Notes: a model not told the origin generated them from the sequence alone. Counted from the stretch's first letter, positions 50,809-60,722 are shown. The stretch: DNA of 64,000 nt from Chromobacterium phragmitis (GCF_003325475.1 NZ_CP029495.1:186001-250000), one strand, 5' to 3'. Translations and numbers: made by a program.

Positions 50809-51384
50809 CTAAGAGTTGGCGGCGAAGACCGCGTCGGGGATGCCAGCCTCGCTGACATTGGGGAAATCGCGCAGCGACGCGCGCGATGCCTCATCCCCGG
50901 TCACCATCCTCAACGGCGCGCCGCTGGCGGCGTCTAGATACAGCGTGGACGGCCCCTTGCCCGGACGTTCGTAACGCCAGCCGTCGGCCTCGCGGCCCAG
51001 CACCTCGCGGCGGCCGATGAAGCGGGCGCCCAGCCGGCGCAGCACGTCGCGCGGCAGGAACAGCTCGGCGAACGGGCCGGTTTCGTCGTCCAGCGGACGC
51101 TCGCACAGCTGTTCGCCCGTAGCGGTCCGCTCGCGGCCGTAGGCCACCTTCTGCTTCCAGGTGCGGCCGCTGGCGGCGTTGCCGACCTCGGACATCCACA
51201 GCCGGTAGCCGGTGTCGCGCTCCGACCAGGGATTGAACAAGCCGTCGATGCGACAGACATCGCGCTCGTAATCGAACCAGCAGTAGCCGGACGTCAACTG
51301 GTCATCCGGCAGCATCGGACTCCAGTACGACACGTAGGCGCTGCTCCAGCGCGCCGGCAGCAGCGGCGGTTCCCGGTTTTCCAT
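50809..51384 (-). CDS. vioE: Violacein synthesis protein VioE
   Basis: Converts the VioB product (IPA imine dimer) to protodeoxyviolaceinic acid by an indole shift, without cofactor. The 191-residue length equals VioE, and the sequence has RWSSAYVSYWSPMLPDDQLTSGYCWFDYERDVCRIDGLFNPWSERDTG, typical of the LolA-like beta fold of this enzyme. It is the last gene of the operon, nine bases after vioD. A CCTC-complement AGGAGGCC site is at the start. It is followed by the terminator of the convergent operon. Confidence 0.97.
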   Translation of the reverse strand: MENREPPLLPARWSSAYVSYWSPMLPDDQLTSGYCWFDYERDVCRIDGLFNPWSERDTGYRLWMSEVGNAASGRTWKQKVAYGRERTATGEQLCERPLDDETGPFAELFLPRDVLRRLGARFIGRREVLGREADGWRYERPGKGPSTLYLDAASGAPLRMVTGDEASRASLRDFPNVSEAGIPDAVFAANS

Positions 51385-51393
51385 GCGGCCTCC

Positions 51394-52515
51394 TCAGCGT
51401 TGCAGCGCGTAGCGCAGGTTCTGCGCCAGCGCTTCCGGCATCGGCGGCAGCGATTTGCGGCGGGCGTCGAAGCTCTGCACGAACTCGGCGCTGGACAGGT
51501 GCATGCGCTCGTCCACTGTTTCGAACCAGACCCGGCTGTTGTCGGCGTGGCCGCGAAACAGCTGGACCAGCGGCAGCGCGCGCTCCTCGAAACTCCGCAG
51601 CGCGGCCGGCACGCCATCCTCGGCACACAGCGCCTTGACCAATAGCTGCGCGACCACCACCGCCATGGTTGTGCCGTGGCCGATGGAGAAGTGGCCGGAC
51701 TGCAGCGCGTCGCCCAGCAGCACCAGCTTGCCGTCATGGCAGCGGTCATGGCTCAGCGTCATGAAATTGCGCCAGCCGATGCCAGGCTGGCTCGCCAGCC
51801 CGTGCCCGCCCAGCTCGGCCTGGAACACCTTGGCCACGTATTCGGCCGACGCTTCGTCGGACATCTCGCCCAGCCGGGTGCGGGCATAGGTTTCCTCGCT
51901 GCATTCGACGACGAAGGTGCTCATCGTGTCCGAGTACTTGTAGGCGTGGGCGATGAAGACGTCCTTGCCGTGGGTGCGGAACACCAGATTCATCTGGTCG
52001 AACAGTTGGCTGGTGCCGTACCAGATGTATTTGTTGCGGCCATAGTCCACCTGCGGCGCCAGCGCCTCGGTGAAGTGGGAAGTCTTGTGGTTGACGCCAT
52101 TCGCCAGCACCACCAGGTCGTAGTCGGCCAGCGGCAGCTCGCCGCGCTCCAGCAGCGGCGATTCGAAGCGGATGGAAATGCCTTGCGAGCGGCACTTGTC
52201 GCGCAAGGCGTGCACTAGGCCGCGGCGCTCCACGCCGCACAGCAGCACGCCGGTGCTCATCAGGCTGGGCTCGTTGTGATGCACCAGCTTGAACTCCTCC
52301 AGGAACTGCGGACTCAGCCTTTCCGGCGCGTCCAGATAGGACAGCGGATTGGCCGGATGCTGGCCGGGCTTTCCGGGCAGCACCACGCCCCAACCCAGCA
52401 CTTCCTGCTCGTCGTTCTTTTCGACGATGTCTATCGTCCATTGCGGACGCGCCTGCTTCATTTGGCTGGCGAACACCAGGCCGGCCGGCCCCGCGCCGAT
52501 GACCAGAATCTTCAT
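51394..52515 (-). CDS. vioD: Violacein synthesis monooxygenase VioD
   Basis: An FAD-dependent hydroxylase that oxidises C5 of one indole of protodeoxyviolaceinic acid to give protoviolaceinic acid, using NADPH and oxygen. The 373-residue length equals known VioD. The FAD site is MKILVIGAGPAGLVFASQMKQARPQW; a late LVLLGDALQSGHFSIGHGTTMA is the second flavin motif. The start codon overlaps the vioC stop by one base (TGATG), so they are coupled. GAGGGTCAACTG provides the ribosome site. Confidence 0.97.
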   Translation of the reverse strand: MKILVIGAGPAGLVFASQMKQARPQWTIDIVEKNDEQEVLGWGVVLPGKPGQHPANPLSYLDAPERLSPQFLEEFKLVHHNEPSLMSTGVLLCGVERRGLVHALRDKCRSQGISIRFESPLLERGELPLADYDLVVLANGVNHKTSHFTEALAPQVDYGRNKYIWYGTSQLFDQMNLVFRTHGKDVFIAHAYKYSDTMSTFVVECSEETYARTRLGEMSDEASAEYVAKVFQAELGGHGLASQPGIGWRNFMTLSHDRCHDGKLVLLGDALQSGHFSIGHGTTMAVVVAQLLVKALCAEDGVPAALRSFEERALPLVQLFRGHADNSRVWFETVDERMHLSSAEFVQSFDARRKSLPPMPEALAQNLRYALQR

Positions 52516-53804
52516 CAGTTGACCCTCCCTATTTTGTACCAAACGTTCTGCTTGCTCTGGATCTGCTGCAGCCTGTCGTACGGTTCCGACGTGAAATACA
52601 GCTTCTCCGCCATGTCCGGCGGGTAAAGGCCGGGAAACTTGTCGTGCATGTAGCGGGTGTAGCGGGCGCGCATGAAAAAGATGGGATTGGAGCAACTGAG
52701 CACGTCGTAGTTGGCTCGCGCCATGTCCTGCATCGCGTCCGCCTGCACCTTGCGCTGCGCGGTGAACTCGGGGAAAGCCTTGTCCTGATCGCCCTGGTGG
52801 CGGTCCAGCAATTCGACAAAGGCGCGGGCGTCCTCCAGCGCCATGTTCATGCCCTGGCCGAGGAAGGGCGCGGTGGCGTGGGCAGCGTCGCCCAGCAGCA
52901 GCGCATTGCCCTTGTAGTGGAAGGTGCTGGAGCGGACATTGATCAGGTCGTTGCTGGGTTTGGCCAGGAACTGGCGCAGCATCTCGTCGCGCGCGTCTTG
53001 CGGCAGCTTGGCGAAATAACGGTCGAAGAAGGCGCGCATCGTCGGCTCGTCGGTGGTGTTCAGGCTGGGGCTGCCGCTATAAGGCAGGCAGACCGCGATG
53101 CTGACGCTGCCGTCCGGGATGGTGGCGGCGCGGCCGGCGAACAGGCCGCCGGAATCCATGCCGAAGAAGTACAGCGTGTCCTTGCGATAGCCCAGCGCCG
53201 CCGCGTCCGGCAACACCAGCGTCTTGTAGCCGTGGCGGAAGAAGGACTGCTGGAATTCGAAGCGGCGCAGGCCGCTCTGCATCGCCTGCCGCACCGCCGA
53301 GTGGGCGCCGTCGGCGCCGATGATCATGTCGCCGGCCAGACGCAGCGATTGGCCATCCTTGTCCTGGATCAGCACCGACTTGCCCTCCAGGTCCACCTCC
53401 AGGCATTTGTGCTCGAAGTAATAGCGGACGCCGGCCAGATTGGCGTACTTGTTCAGCAGTTTCTGGAAGGCCGCGCGGTTCAGCGACAAGGGGCGGAAAT
53501 CCTCCAACGGCTTCAGTTCCCGCATCCGATACTGGCCGCCGACCGAGAACGCCATCGCCACGATGGGTTCGCCGCAGGCCTCCAGCTCTTGTCTCGGGAT
53601 GCCGGCGGCCAGCACCGCCTTGATGCCGCGCACCGTCATGCTGACGCCTATCGCCCGCGAGCTGACCACGTCCACATAGGACGATAAGTCTTGCAGCGGA
53701 TCGCCGCGCTTTTCAGCCACATGCACCTCGTAGCCGCGCTTCGCCAGGTAGATGGCGGTCAGCCCGCCCGCGAGCCCGCCTCCGACTATGATTGCTCTCT
53801 TCAT
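52515..53804 (-). CDS. vioC: Violacein synthase, monooxygenase VioC
   Basis: An FAD-dependent hydroxylase that oxidises C2 of the other indole and forms the oxindole, giving violacein, or deoxyviolacein when VioD has not acted. The 429-residue length equals VioC. It starts MKRAIIVGGGLAGGLTAIYLAKRGYEVHVAEKRGDPLQD, has GADGAHSAVRQAM and LLLGDAAHATAPFLGQGMNMALEDA, the three flavin-monooxygenase motifs. Separated from vioB by one base, with an AGAGAGGCCTGAA site. Confidence 0.97.
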   Translation of the reverse strand: MKRAIIVGGGLAGGLTAIYLAKRGYEVHVAEKRGDPLQDLSSYVDVVSSRAIGVSMTVRGIKAVLAAGIPRQELEACGEPIVAMAFSVGGQYRMRELKPLEDFRPLSLNRAAFQKLLNKYANLAGVRYYFEHKCLEVDLEGKSVLIQDKDGQSLRLAGDMIIGADGAHSAVRQAMQSGLRRFEFQQSFFRHGYKTLVLPDAAALGYRKDTLYFFGMDSGGLFAGRAATIPDGSVSIAVCLPYSGSPSLNTTDEPTMRAFFDRYFAKLPQDARDEMLRQFLAKPSNDLINVRSSTFHYKGNALLLGDAAHATAPFLGQGMNMALEDARAFVELLDRHQGDQDKAFPEFTAQRKVQADAMQDMARANYDVLSCSNPIFFMRARYTRYMHDKFPGLYPPDMAEKLYFTSEPYDRLQQIQSKQNVWYKIGRVN

Positions 53805-53805
53805 T

Positions 53806-56802
53806 TCAGGCCTCTCTTGAAAGCTTTCCACAAGCCAAATCCAGCATCTGCCGGCGATAGAAATCCAGCAGTTCCAGTTGCGCGTCTGGCAGCCAGCCCG
53901 GCTCCAGCATCGACGCTTGCGCCAGGAGCCGCTCGCAGCGCCGCGCCAGCAGCTTGCAACCCAGCGCGTAGTCATCGCAGTTGCGCGTGTCCGCCGGACC
54001 CGGCAGCGGCGGCCCGGCGGTGCGTCCGGCGATGCCGGACGGCAGGTTCATCAAGGCGCAGGACAGCGGCCGCAGCAGGCCGGTCATCAAGTCGATCGCC
54101 GCGTTCATCAGCCGCGAACGCCTGAGACTGCCCAACGGCTTCACGGCGAAATGCTGCGCCATCATCGCGAACATCAACTCGTACACGCCTTGGTACAGCC
54201 CCATCAGCGCCCGCGCCCGCTCGTCCCGCACGCGCTGGCAGCCCGGCTCCTCATCCAGCACCGGATTGCGCAAAGCCGGCAGCGCCGGCTCGAACGGTGC
54301 CGGCTGCGCCATGATCCGGGCCGCCAGCTCGCGCAGCCGCTGGAAATGGGAATGCTCGTAATGCGGCGAATCCAGCGCCCCGCCCTCGCCCTGGTCGGTG
54401 ACGAAAGCGATGCCGAACAGCGCGCTGTCGCGATCGAACACCTCCAGCTGGTAGCCCGGATTCGCGCGATTGGTCAGTTCGTTGAGGAACAGGTGATGCT
54501 CGCCGCCGCGCTTGCCGGCCTCGCCGTCGAACAGGTCGGGCAGATCGAGGAAGGCCTGGCGGATGGCGGCGTAGAAATCCGCGATGGACTTGCCCGGCGC
54601 CGGGATGAAATGCGGCCATTCCAGCCGAACGAAGCGCGCCAGCGCCGATTCGGAGAACGGCTCCAGCGCGAACTCGGTGTCCAAGCCGAACGCCTGCCGC
54701 GCCGCCTCGCCCATCAACGGCACGCCGGCGTAGAACGGCTCGCCCAGCGCCATCAGCAGATTGTTCACCACCAGGTAATGGATCATCTCCTCGTGGGCGA
54801 TTTCCAGCAGCGCGGCGCGGATGCCGCCGTCGCGGCGCCGGTCGCCGCCGCCGCAAGCCAGCTGCAGCTGTTCCGGCGTCCACGCGCCGTCGGCCACGCG
54901 TTGCTGGCCTTGGGCGTAGTTCGGGATGGAATAGGCTGCGTACAAATACTGCAGCATCACCGACAGTTCCAGATCCACCGCCTTGCGCAGCTCGGCCGCC
55001 AGCTCCGCCTTGCTCGCGATGCGCGCCGGCCCGGCCGGCGGCGGCGCCTGCAGCCTGGCCTCGCCCTCGACATGGGCCAGGTATTTGAGGAACAGCCTGG
55101 CCTTGGGCGCGGACAGCTCGCGGGTGCTGGGCATGTAGTAGCTCTTACCGCGGTTCTGCGGATCGCACATCTGCCACATCAGCCTGGCGTAGGTCTCGCA
55201 CTTGCAGCGGTCGGCCAGACTGAACACCTTGTCGGACATGAAGGGATAGACCAGTTCGTAGTAGGCCATCACGTGTCGGTACAGGAAGGCGTAATCGACC
55301 TCCTCCACCGTCGCGTCGTCCAGCGCCCAGTCGTCCGGCAACACCCTCAGCCGGATCGCCTCCTCGCCGTCGCCCAGCACGATGCGAGCCGGGCCGGGCC
55401 GCAGGCCGGTCAGCCGCCATTCGGTGGCGATGCCGTCCTGGCGCGACTCCACCCCGACCAGGCCCATGCCCTCGATCTGGTAGGGAATGGATGCCCGCTC
55501 GCGGGCCTCGCCGCGGAAATAACTGCGCAGCGAGATGTTTTCCGGAAAGAAACGGCCATGGCGTCGATCCGGCGCTTCCAGGTAAAGATTGGAGGCGTCG
55601 GATTGCGTGACCCAATCCTGCTCGCGCCACTCGGCCAGCTCGCTGGACAACGTCAGCGAGCCCTTGGGCTCGCGCAGCAGCGGCAGATCGATGATGCCGT
55701 GGTTAGCCCAATAGTCCTGGTACAGCGCCTGCGGCACCCGCGCCAGCAGCGCGCCGCCCTCGTCGCGCAGCAGCAGATCGCCCAGCGGCAGCTTGCCGCC
55801 CAGATCCGGCGTCAGGACGCCCGCTGAGGACGGCTGTTCCGCTCGGGTGGAAAACGGAATCGCGCAAGCCAGGTTGAGCGCCGCCCGGCCGCCGCCCACC
55901 TTCAGCGTCAGGTCGCCCAACCCGGGCCGGCTCGGCCGCAGCAGCCGGCCGGCCGGATAGCTGGCCAGCTCGCCCCGCCGCCACAGGCCCACCACGCCGA
56001 CCATGTCGTGAAACACCGGCGAATTGGGCTGCGGCGGCGTGGACATATTGAACAGCGCGTACTGCACCGTCAGGCCGAGCGCGTCGTCGCTCTCCAATTC
56101 CCGTTGCAACCGGTTCCAAACTTCGGAATCGAACTGCCGCGGATGAAACAGGAAGTGCGGTTGCTGTTTGGACACCGAGAACTGGAACAGACGGACCAGG
56201 CCGAATTCATCGTCCAGAAAATGGCCGCTTTTCTCCGCCACGTGGCCGCCGCGCGTCCAGCGCGCGCCGTGGCCCTCCTCGATATCGGCGGTGAACAGCC
56301 AAGGCGTGCCCGGGCCGGCACCGGCAGGGCTGATGGTGAACTGGCCGGCATAGATCTGCGCGGCGTCGCGGCGGGTGGGATCGTTGTCCACCCAGCGCGC
56401 GCGGTTGAAAGTCGTGCGCAGGTAGTCGTTGTAATGGCCCCACAGCGCCAGCTTGGCGCCGACCAGGCCATCGCTCCGATCCGGTCCGCCACCGTCCAGC
56501 TCCACGTGGCTGACTGCGGCGTTTTCCCAGGAAAAATGGTTGTTGCCGGCAGCGTTGTAGCCTTCCGCCAGGCTGAACGGCCCTGCCGGGTCAGGCCGGC
56601 CGTCCAGGCCGAAGCGCGGCTGCAGCGCTTGCAAATGGCGATGAAACTCAGTCGGATGGCGCGCGAGATCGAACGGCTGGCCGTCGATGAAAACCGCGTT
56701 GCCGGCCATGTCGATCTGGCCATGCGGGTCGCGGTTGGCGGTGGGCGCGTTGACGCGCGCCCAGCCGCGGAAATGTATGCGGGGAAAATCCAGAATGCTC
56801 AT
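53806..56802 (-). CDS. vioB: Iminophenyl-pyruvate dimer synthase VioB
   Basis: Couples two indole-3-pyruvate imine molecules to the dimer used by VioE; a haem protein. The 998-residue length equals VioB. It starts MSILDFPRIHFRGWARVNAPTANRDP. The C-terminal third holds a ferritin-like segment: VDLELSVMLQYLYAAYSI near residue 607 and LEIAHEEMIHYLVVNNLLMALGEPF near 670. That segment is shared with the stand-alone protein at 46556-47818. It starts 69 bases after vioA. Confidence 0.97.
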   Translation of the reverse strand: MSILDFPRIHFRGWARVNAPTANRDPHGQIDMAGNAVFIDGQPFDLARHPTEFHRHLQALQPRFGLDGRPDPAGPFSLAEGYNAAGNNHFSWENAAVSHVELDGGGPDRSDGLVGAKLALWGHYNDYLRTTFNRARWVDNDPTRRDAAQIYAGQFTISPAGAGPGTPWLFTADIEEGHGARWTRGGHVAEKSGHFLDDEFGLVRLFQFSVSKQQPHFLFHPRQFDSEVWNRLQRELESDDALGLTVQYALFNMSTPPQPNSPVFHDMVGVVGLWRRGELASYPAGRLLRPSRPGLGDLTLKVGGGRAALNLACAIPFSTRAEQPSSAGVLTPDLGGKLPLGDLLLRDEGGALLARVPQALYQDYWANHGIIDLPLLREPKGSLTLSSELAEWREQDWVTQSDASNLYLEAPDRRHGRFFPENISLRSYFRGEARERASIPYQIEGMGLVGVESRQDGIATEWRLTGLRPGPARIVLGDGEEAIRLRVLPDDWALDDATVEEVDYAFLYRHVMAYYELVYPFMSDKVFSLADRCKCETYARLMWQMCDPQNRGKSYYMPSTRELSAPKARLFLKYLAHVEGEARLQAPPPAGPARIASKAELAAELRKAVDLELSVMLQYLYAAYSIPNYAQGQQRVADGAWTPEQLQLACGGGDRRRDGGIRAALLEIAHEEMIHYLVVNNLLMALGEPFYAGVPLMGEAARQAFGLDTEFALEPFSESALARFVRLEWPHFIPAPGKSIADFYAAIRQAFLDLPDLFDGEAGKRGGEHHLFLNELTNRANPGYQLEVFDRDSALFGIAFVTDQGEGGALDSPHYEHSHFQRLRELAARIMAQPAPFEPALPALRNPVLDEEPGCQRVRDERARALMGLYQGVYELMFAMMAQHFAVKPLGSLRRSRLMNAAIDLMTGLLRPLSCALMNLPSGIAGRTAGPPLPGPADTRNCDDYALGCKLLARRCERLLAQASMLEPGWLPDAQLELLDFYRRQMLDLACGKLSREA

Positions 56803-56871
56803 GTGTCTCCCGAATGATCATGGCGAGGCATGGCCCAAACAGCGGCCAGGCCCCGCGTTCAGGCTGGCGCG

Positions 56872-58125
56872 TCAGGAGAGGCGCTGCAGCAGCAGCCGGC
56901 TGGCTTCGCGCGCGCTGAGCAGGCCGCCTTCCATCCAGCCGCAGTGCTCGGTATAGGCATCCGAGCAGGCGATGATGCCGTTGTCGCGGTGGCTGAGCGC
57001 GGGAGGATGGGCGATATCGCTATCTCGACAGAACTCAACCCCGTGGGTCCAGTATTTGTGCAGATGCGAGCGAGGCTGCGGAATGCGTTCGGCGGCGATG
57101 CCCAGCGCGTCGGCCAGATGGGCGCGAATCTGCGCCAGATAATGCTCCTCTCCCTCCGCCAGCGCGCCGCGCCAATGATTGGCCATCTCGCTGTCGGTGT
57201 AGAAGAACAGGTATTTGTCGCCCTTGAAGTAGATTTTGCGCAGCGGGTTGTCGACAATCAGCACCTGGTCGTCCAGCTTGTAGTCCAGCCACCAAGGCTC
57301 GTCATAGGTCAAGAAGCCCTTGAACAGCGGCAAGGAGCCGTAGCGCGCGCCACTCCAGGCCTCGGGGAAACCGACATCCAGCCCCGCCATCGCCGACGGC
57401 GGGATCGCCAGAATCAGGTGCCGCGCGCGATGCTCCAGCTTCCAGCCGTCGTCGCCGGCGAACTGCAGCCGGTAGCCGTCGCCGTCCGCCGCCACCGACA
57501 ACAGGCGGTAGCCCAGGCTGAGGCGCGCGCCGCCCGCTTTCACCTTGGCCTTGATGCCCTGGATCAGGCCATCGAAGCCGGTTTCCGCGGAAAACCACTG
57601 ATTGGCGTCGTTGTCGGTCACGCTCTGGATTTCCGGATGCTTGCCGACGATGTCGTAAGCCATCTCGGCCGAGATGTCCGGCAGGAACAGCGCGTCGTAG
57701 CCCATGGAGCGGATCATGCCCACCGCGCGGTCTTTCCCCTGGAAACGGCTGACGAACTGCAGGAAGGACTCCTTCCCATGCTCCTTCAGCCGGGGAAACA
57801 GGTCGCTCATCGTCCGCTTCAGCTTCTGCTGAGCATGGCTCTTGAACTTCAGCTGGGTGAACGGATACACCTCGCTCTTCTGGCGGTAATGCTGCATCGC
57901 GCTCTGGAAATGCGGGTGCAGCTGCGGGGAGAAGCGCCCCGCGCCCAGCTCGATCGCGGCCTTGCCGTCCAGCGTCTTCGAGCGGATGCGTCCTCCCGCC
58001 TCTTGCTGCATGTCGAAAACGCGCAAGGACAAGCCGCGGCAGGCCGGCGAGTCGAGCAGATGGCTGGCGCAAGTCAGGCCGCTGATCCCAGCGCCAACAA
58101 TGCAAATATCGGAAGAATGCTTCAT
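56872..58125 (-). CDS. vioA: L-tryptophan oxidase VioA
   Basis: An FAD enzyme oxidising L-tryptophan to indole-3-pyruvate imine with release of hydrogen peroxide, the first step of violacein synthesis. The 417-residue length matches VioA. It starts [27 protein letters not shown] with the dinucleotide-binding GAGISG at residues 11-16; [27 protein letters not shown] is the FAD/substrate region of this amine oxidase group. A LuxR-type box is 248 bases upstream, so quorum sensing by CviR should control the operon. Confidence 0.97.
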   Translation of the reverse strand: MKHSSDICIVGAGISGLTCASHLLDSPACRGLSLRVFDMQQEAGGRIRSKTLDGKAAIELGAGRFSPQLHPHFQSAMQHYRQKSEVYPFTQLKFKSHAQQKLKRTMSDLFPRLKEHGKESFLQFVSRFQGKDRAVGMIRSMGYDALFLPDISAEMAYDIVGKHPEIQSVTDNDANQWFSAETGFDGLIQGIKAKVKAGGARLSLGYRLLSVAADGDGYRLQFAGDDGWKLEHRARHLILAIPPSAMAGLDVGFPEAWSGARYGSLPLFKGFLTYDEPWWLDYKLDDQVLIVDNPLRKIYFKGDKYLFFYTDSEMANHWRGALAEGEEHYLAQIRAHLADALGIAAERIPQPRSHLHKYWTHGVEFCRDSDIAHPPALSHRDNGIIACSDAYTEHCGWMEGGLLSAREASRLLLQRLS

Positions 58126-58344
58126 CGCGAATGTCCCTTTGACAATTCAATCCAGGCCCGCCGAGCGGCGGCGGCGGGCAAGCATGGCGGCGAAATTCTT
58201 GCAGCGTTCGCCTCGGAATCGGGATGTAGCCTCTTGTTTCCTCATCAACTCCGGCAAGCAGAGAAGATATTTGGCATTCAAATTAAATTTGATCTATGCC
58301 TTTGTAATTTCAAGCAACGGTAGTCCATCCGTATCCATTCATCA

Positions 58345-58350
58345 AGAATA
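58345..58350 (-). promoter_or_regulatory. Predicted -10 box of the vioA promoter
   Basis: TATTCT on the minus strand, placed so that the lux box is centred at -42.5 from a start near 58338. The leader to vioA would be about 212 bases. Confidence 0.55.
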
Positions 58351-58372
58351 TTGTCGGACACAGTGACGAATC

Positions 58373-58388
58373 CTGTTCCAATGAACAG
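58373..58388. promoter_or_regulatory. LuxR-type (CviR) box upstream of vioA
   Basis: CTGTTCCAATGAACAG has perfect 6-bp arms CTGTTC / GAACAG around four bases. Violacein genes are known to be activated by CviR with acyl-homoserine lactone, and this is the only such palindrome I saw between vioA and the next gene. Confidence 0.8.
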
Positions 58389-58429
58389 GCCCTGCCGTGG
58401 AGAATGGGAGACAAGAGGCCGCATCGCGG

Positions 58430-59932
58430 CTAGCGGCGCCAGGCCTGGCGCGGCGCGTCAACCCCCAGCCGGATGCGGAAACGCTCCCCATCGCCGACAG
58501 TCGGCTGCCATAAATAGAGTTGGTCCCCGTGGCTGCCGCCGCTCCAGGCGGTCAGATAATAATCGGCGGCTCGCGCCCAGTCGCGAAACGACACGATGTC
58601 GCCATCCGCCAGACATCCCCCCGGCCGACTATGGTTGATCAGGCGCAGCTCCGGCGAGCGGCTCAATGGCCCCTGAGCGGTGTAGTAAGCATATTGGTTG
58701 CCGCCCGCGCCGCCCCACCAGGTCCAGAACCAGCCCGGCCGGTCTGCTCGCTCCAGCCTCACGTATTCTCCGGAGCGGATGCAGCCGTTATCGCGCATCG
58801 AAAAGTTATTGGACAAATTGAAGCGCGCGCGCGGCCCCGCCTCCGCCGCGTCGGTCCTCAGCCAGCCGTCGTTCGCCTCAGCGGCCTGGACGTAGCGGCC
58901 GCTGGCCAGGTTCTGCAGCGTGGCGTGGCGATACCCACCGCCGCCTTTCAGCCTAAGGGGGGCCTTCGCGGCGGCCTGGGCGTAGGCTTGCACCGGGTAA
59001 TGATCGCTGTAATCGGCGTAAGCGTAGGTCTGCTTCGCCAGCGCCGACTGCGCCGTCCATTGCGGCGACGCCGCGTCCAGCGCCAGATTGGTCCAGCCCA
59101 AGGGCTGGCGATGGGCCGTCAGCGCCAGAATGTAATCCAGGTATTCCGGCGCGTCGCCGGTGCGCGCGCCGTAGCGCTCCAGCGCGATGCCGTTGCCGGC
59201 GGTGTCGAAGCTGTGCGGCGCGCCGGAATAGGCCGGCTCGGACGCCTTCAGGATGTCCAGCATCGCCCGGTACTCTCCGGTCTTGCCGCGGTCCACGTTC
59301 ATGTCGCCGGCGATGATGACCGTCTCGCCTGCCGGCAGCCGGCGCGCCTGGACCCAGGCGGCGATCTCGCGCAGCTGCGCCTGGCGCACCGCGATATCGG
59401 CATGGTTGGCGCAGCCGCTGTCTTCCGATTGCAAATGGGTGCCGATCACGTGGTAATTGCGGCCGCCCACATCCAGCCTCGCGTAAGCGAACCCCTTCAG
59501 CGCCTGGCCATCCCAGCTGCAGCCGGCGGTCCGAAACAGATACTGCCGCTTCTCGACGATGGGCCAGCGGCTGACGATGGCGACGCCGCCGTCTTCCGGC
59601 TTCATGCCGTTCCAGCCCTCGGTGCCGTCCCAGCCATCCCGCGATCGGCCGATCACCGGCGTCTGCTGGGGAAAACGGGGTTTGAGCAGGGCCAACAGCT
59701 TCTCCGACGCGGCGTTGTCCTGCAGTTCCTGAAACACCAGCACATCCTGCTCCTGCAGAATGGGCGCGGCCGCCATCAACTCGACGCGGCGCATCTGGCC
59801 GTAGTTGGGATACAGCGCCTGCGGCAGCAGCATCGCGTTCCAGGTGGTGAGCCTCAACTCTTCGGTGGCTTCGGCATGAGAGGCGACAGGCAGCGATAGC
59901 GCCGCGCACAGCAGAAAACGCCAGGCTTTCAT
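58430..59932 (-). CDS. Secreted sphingomyelinase C with C-terminal lectin-like domain
   Basis: A 500-residue exported phosphodiesterase/hemolysin. The signal peptide is residues 1-20 (ending VASHA). The DNase-I-like domain has LTTWNAMLLP (Asn32), VFQELQDN (Glu69), GGVAIVSRWPIV, VIGTHLQSEDSGC, IIAGDMNVDRG and YADYSDHYPVQ with the catalytic His; these match bacterial sphingomyelinases. From about residue 330, GGGYRHATLQNLASGRYVQAAEANDGWLR and FRIRLGVD suggest a beta-trefoil-like binding domain, not present in the shorter Bacillus enzymes. It lies behind vioA, co-oriented with the operon, its stop 42 bases from the lux box. Confidence 0.88.
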   Translation of the reverse strand: MKAWRFLLCAALSLPVASHAEATEELRLTTWNAMLLPQALYPNYGQMRRVELMAAAPILQEQDVLVFQELQDNAASEKLLALLKPRFPQQTPVIGRSRDGWDGTEGWNGMKPEDGGVAIVSRWPIVEKRQYLFRTAGCSWDGQALKGFAYARLDVGGRNYHVIGTHLQSEDSGCANHADIAVRQAQLREIAAWVQARRLPAGETVIIAGDMNVDRGKTGEYRAMLDILKASEPAYSGAPHSFDTAGNGIALERYGARTGDAPEYLDYILALTAHRQPLGWTNLALDAASPQWTAQSALAKQTYAYADYSDHYPVQAYAQAAAKAPLRLKGGGGYRHATLQNLASGRYVQAAEANDGWLRTDAAEAGPRARFNLSNNFSMRDNGCIRSGEYVRLERADRPGWFWTWWGGAGGNQYAYYTAQGPLSRSPELRLINHSRPGGCLADGDIVSFRDWARAADYYLTAWSGGSHGDQLYLWQPTVGDGERFRIRLGVDAPRQAWRR

Positions 59933-60088
59933 CGGTCATCCTTGGTGGGTGAGAAAGCGGAAAAGGCTGGATCAGTTTTCTTGCACTATGGTTAATTGAC
60001 AGAAATTTAATATTCAATTTACATTTCAAGCACCCATAAGCCACGCCGGGACTAATCCATCCCATACCCCGCCGAAGCCTGCGGACGC

Positions 60089-60120
60089 AAAAAAGGCGCC
60101 GTCCACAAGGACGGCGGCTT
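60089..60120 (-). terminator. Terminator after the YceI genes
   Basis: On the minus strand GCCGCCGTCC / GGACGGCGCC with a TTGT loop, followed by six T, just after the first YceI gene stop. Confidence 0.85.
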
Positions 60121-60143
60121 TCGCGCGAAAAGCCTCCGCGCGC

Positions 60144-60722
60144 TTACTCGTGGATGGCTTCCAAGGCGATGTCGATGGTGACGTCGTCGCCGACATACGG
60201 CGCGTACTTGCCGGCGTTGAATTCAGTGCGCTTGATCTTGACGCTGGCATTGGCGCCGATGGCGTCCTTCTTCAGCATCGGATGCTCTTTGTTGGTGAAG
60301 CTGGACAGTGTCAGCGTCACCGGCTTGGTCACGCCCTTGATGGTCAGATTGCCCTCCACCGCAGTCGGCTGGTCGCCGTCGAACACCACCTTGGTCGACT
60401 TGAAGGTGGCGGTCGGGAACTTGGCGGTGTCGAAGAAATCCGCGCCCTGGATATGGCCGTTGAACACCGGGTAGCCGGTATTCACCGATTTCATGTCGAT
60501 GGTCACGTCGACGGAGCCGGTCTTGGCCTCCTTGTCCAGCACGACCTTGCCGCTGGCCTTGTCGAAACGGCTCAGCTGGGTGGAAAAGCCCAGGTGGCTG
60601 TACGAAAAGCGCGGGAAAGTGTGGCTGCCGTCGATCACATACGTTTCCGGCTTGGCGAAGGCGGCGCTGCTGAAACCGGCGGCGGCCACGGCGGCCAGCG
60701 TCAGGCGGGTCAATCTGTTCAT
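60144..60722 (-). CDS. YceI family periplasmic protein
   Basis: A 192-residue lipocalin-like protein with a signal peptide (LTLAAVAAAGFSSAAFA). YceI features are TYVIDGSHTFPRFSYSHLGFSTQLSRFDKASGKVVLDKEAKTGSVDVTIDMKSVNTG and NLTIKGVTKPVTLTLS. Members bind isoprenoids such as quinones in the periplasm. It is the third gene of a unit with a second YceI and a cytochrome b561 (30-base gap to the second YceI). A terminator follows directly. Confidence 0.92.
   Translation of the reverse strand: MNRLTRLTLAAVAAAGFSSAAFAKPETYVIDGSHTFPRFSYSHLGFSTQLSRFDKASGKVVLDKEAKTGSVDVTIDMKSVNTGYPVFNGHIQGADFFDTAKFPTATFKSTKVVFDGDQPTAVEGNLTIKGVTKPVTLTLSSFTNKEHPMLKKDAIGANASVKIKRTEFNAGKYAPYVGDDVTIDIALEAIHE

Noticed and set aside
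53878..55827. Long plus-strand frame opposite vioB
   Set aside because: Shadow of vioB in a GC-rich genome; Arg/Gln/His-rich with no domain or ribosome site.
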